Positions 11,486 through 13,408 of a stretch of DNA of 13,408 bases are shown piece by piece. The notes under the pieces were generated by a model. That model worked only from the letters and a program-made list of their open reading frames with translations, did not search any database and had not been told where the DNA came from. The translations under genes and the position numbers were made by a program. The stretch covers positions 1 to 13,408 of the forward strand of contig JAKLEK010000021.1 of assembly GCA_022703115.1 (NCBI GenBank), in the 5' to 3' direction. How positions within the stretch are numbered: the first letter of the stretch is position 1; the number at the start of each line of letters is the position of its first letter. This DNA is from Elusimicrobiota bacterium. GTDB taxonomy: Bacteria; Elusimicrobiota; Elusimicrobia; Elusimicrobiales; UBA9959.

Positions 11486-13408
11486 ATGACGGGTGTCAAA
11501 GGACGCGTACTGCTCGTTTCGACCGGGAGGGAACTCCTGGACGAGATGACCCCTTCCATCGCCGGAAGGGGAATGGAGCCGCTCTGCGTGCCCACGCTTA
11601 AGTACGCCGCCGAAAGGCTCAGCGCGGGGGACTGCACCGCCGTAGTCGTGGACTTCAGCCGCGTGCCTCCGGCCGAACGCGACAGCTTCCTCGCGGTGCA
11701 CGAGCAGTTCCCCAAGGTCCACATGTTCCTGCTGGAGTCCATCGCCAGTTTCGCGCCCACGCACGACGCCCCGCTGCGCCGCCTGCCCTGGCCTCTGCCG
11801 CCCGGGTTCGCCGACCAGCTGCGCACGGCGATACGCCCGGTACTCATATTCACCGACGAGGTCCTGGCCAAGTCCGGCGGCGTCCTTTCCGCCCTGACCC
11901 AGGCCGGGGTCAGGGCCGTCACCCTGACGCCGCCAGGCAGCCTCGCGGAACTGGTCCGCCATCAGAGGGAGATGCTGATCTCGGCGTCCTCCAAGCCCCG
12001 GCACGGCAAGATCTGGTCGCTCCTGGGAGGAGGGGAAGAGGAAACGGAACCCTCCTCGGAACCGATGCCTGGCAACGTTATGACCGCCGGTTTCTCGGGA
12101 ACCTTCGAGGAAGCCTGCGCCGAGGACGCCGCGATCCGGGCCGTCACCCCGGAAGCCGTCTGCTACTTCGTTTCCGGAATGCCGGCGTCCAATTACGCGC
12201 TTCAGGCCCTGCGCAACGGCATGCCGGTCTCCCTGCCCAGGGACCAGGCCGGTCGCATCGCCGGCATCCTGGCGGAGCTCATAGCCGGCTCGGACGTGGT
12301 TCTGAAGAAGCGCGGAGTCGAGCACGTGCTCCTGCTGGACAATTTCAAACCCGCCGTCGAAGCACTGGCCCAGGCCCTGATGGGGGCCGGCTACGAAGTT
12401 ACGGCGACCATGGACGGAGGCGAAGCGCTCAGACTGTGCCAGAAGGGGACCTTCCACCTGGCCGTGATCGGCACCGGCATAAATTTCTCCGGACATTCGA
12501 GCGCGGAGATAACGCAGAAGATGCGGGAGCAGGACCCGGACCTCCGGATAATCTTCATGGTCGACCAGTACCCGCTCCGAACGGCCCTGCAGGGCGTAAG
12601 CCAGGTGGTGGAGCTCGGCCTGGACGACGCTATCCTCAAACCGGTCGAGGCCTCCAGGCTGATCTTCTCCGTGGAAAAGGCGCTGGAGCGCCGTTTCCTG
12701 ATGATGGAGAACACCCGCCTGCTACAGGAAACGCGCGAACTGAACCGCCGCCTCTCGCAGATAAACGACTTCCAGAAGAACTTCTTCGCCACCGTGGCGC
12801 ACGACGTGAAGAGCCCGCTGACGGCCATCATCGGCTACGCCGGAGTGCTGAACGCCAAGCTTAAAGCCATGCCCGCGATGCAGAAATACGCCTCCAACAT
12901 AGAGACTTCCGCCGAGACCCTGAACGTGCTCATCTCCGACCTTGTCGACCTGGCAGCCATAGAATCCGGCAAGCTCCGGGTCGAGATAGGGGACCTGAAC
13001 CTTCTCTCCGTGGTCCAGGTGGTGTACGAGCGCGTGAAAATAGCGGCGCAGAAGCGCGGACTCACCCTTAGCGTGGAAGCGCCGTCCTCGCTTCCGCCGC
13101 TAGCCGGCGACAACGCCCGGATAGGCCAGGTAGTGCAGAACCTCTGCACGAACGCCATACAGTACACGAAAGAAGGCGGAAAAGTGACCATCAAGGCGGA
13201 AGTCCTCCCCGACCGCGTGGTGGTCAGCGTCATAGACACCGGCATAGGCATTTCAAAGGAAGACCTGCCGCGCGTCTGGGAACGCTTCTTCCAGACCGAG
13301 GCGGCCAAAGGAATGCGCAAGGCCGGCTTCGGACTTGGCCTGAAAATAGCCCGTGAGATAGTGCAGCGCCACGGCGGTGAGATGGGAATAGAATCCGAAC
13401 TCGGCGTC
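11486..13408 (+). CDS. Soluble histidine kinase with three degenerate receiver-like modules (partial)
   Basis: At least 641 residues; the gene has no stop before the window ends. The kinase core is intact: H-box AHDVKSPLTAIIGYAG with phospho-acceptor H439, N-box QNLCTNAIQYTKEG, G1 DTGIGIS and G2 GFGLGLKIA. The read-through ends near the usual end of a HATPase domain, so few residues are missing unless another domain follows. The first 400 residues have no membrane helix and look like tandem alpha/beta modules. Module one (about 5-115) has strands RVLLVS and TAVVVDFS (D56) but no acidic pair and no switch Lys. Module two (about 116-275) is more diverged. Module three (278-400) has LLLD285, but the phospho-acceptor Asp is Gly329 in HLAVIGTGI, while LKP (K385) is kept. 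A short helical linker (about 398-430) joins it to the H-box. The start ATG lies 2 nt after the trxB stop, with AAAAGG about 9 nt before, so it is cotranscribed. Input signal and partner regulator are not visible. Confidence 0.85.
   Translation, partial: MTGVKGRVLLVSTGRELLDEMTPSIAGRGMEPLCVPTLKYAAERLSAGDCTAVVVDFSRVPPAERDSFLAVHEQFPKVHMFLLESIASFAPTHDAPLRRLPWPLPPGFADQLRTAIRPVLIFTDEVLAKSGGVLSALTQAGVRAVTLTPPGSLAELVRHQREMLISASSKPRHGKIWSLLGGGEEETEPSSEPMPGNVMTAGFSGTFEEACAEDAAIRAVTPEAVCYFVSGMPASNYALQALRNGMPVSLPRDQAGRIAGILAELIAGSDVVLKKRGVEHVLLLDNFKPAVEALAQALMGAGYEVTATMDGGEALRLCQKGTFHLAVIGTGINFSGHSSAEITQKMREQDPDLRIIFMVDQYPLRTALQGVSQVVELGLDDAILKPVEASRLIFSVEKALERRFLMMENTRLLQETRELNRRLSQINDFQKNFFATVAHDVKSPLTAIIGYAGVLNAKLKAMPAMQKYASNIETSAETLNVLISDLVDLAAIESGKLRVEIGDLNLLSVVQVVYERVKIAAQKRGLTLSVEAPSSLPPLAGDNARIGQVVQNLCTNAIQYTKEGGKVTIKAEVLPDRVVVSVIDTGIGISKEDLPRVWERFFQTEAAKGMRKAGFGLGLKIAREIVQRHGGEMGIESELGV

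Overview
This 13.4 kb stretch is G+C-rich, gene-dense bacterial chromosome. It contains no rRNA, tRNA, transposase, phage gene or CRISPR array that I can recognise. An AsmA-like envelope protein and an adjacent putative lipoprotein suggest a diderm (Gram-negative-type) cell. Ile ATA and Arg AGG codons are frequent despite the high G+C. The gene content includes a fused ADP-forming acyl-CoA synthetase, an iron-type alcohol dehydrogenase and a DUF4321-Maf pair. Together these fit a fermentative or syntrophic member of a deep-branching, poorly cultured phylum. Elusimicrobiota is my best guess, but it rests on gestalt and not on a marker gene.

Layout. Positions 1-55 are probably the tail of a membrane-protein gene on the + strand. 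Positions 72-1190 (-) encode a GT4 glycosyltransferase. Positions 1191-1517 are a non-coding gap with an A+T-rich block flanked by a 10-bp inverted repeat, followed by about 200 nt rich in stem-loops. These form the leader of an iron-containing alcohol dehydrogenase (1518-2663, +). On the opposite strand lies a two-gene unit, a PfkB-type sugar kinase (4962-5903) followed by a fused acyl-CoA synthetase (2664-4934). Its last stop codon directly abuts the alcohol dehydrogenase stop. The divergent region 5904-6095 carries a 47-bp tandem repeat ending in a perfect TATAAT box. A + strand unit follows: an AsmA-like protein (6096-8327) overlapping a putative lipoprotein (8324-9217), then a terminator-like hairpin. 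The last unit, cutA - DUF4321 - maf - trxB - histidine kinase, starts at a clear sigma-70-type promoter and runs off the end of the window.

How the genes may work together. The kinase, ADP-forming synthetase and alcohol dehydrogenase could form the energy end of a fermentation: sugar phosphorylation, acyl-CoA to acid plus ATP, and aldehyde to alcohol. The AsmA/lipoprotein pair points to envelope lipid traffic. The final unit mixes metal/stress (CutA), nucleotide sanitation or division control (Maf), thiol redox (TrxB) and an unusual soluble histidine kinase.

The most noteworthy observations are four. First, the histidine kinase seems to carry three degenerate receiver-like modules; the best-resolved one lacks the phospho-acceptor Asp. 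Second, several first-in-unit genes lack a Shine-Dalgarno sequence and have a -10-like box 5-7 nt before the ATG, suggesting leaderless mRNAs. Third, there is a structured leader before the alcohol dehydrogenase. Fourth, a tandem repeat appears to supply part of a promoter.
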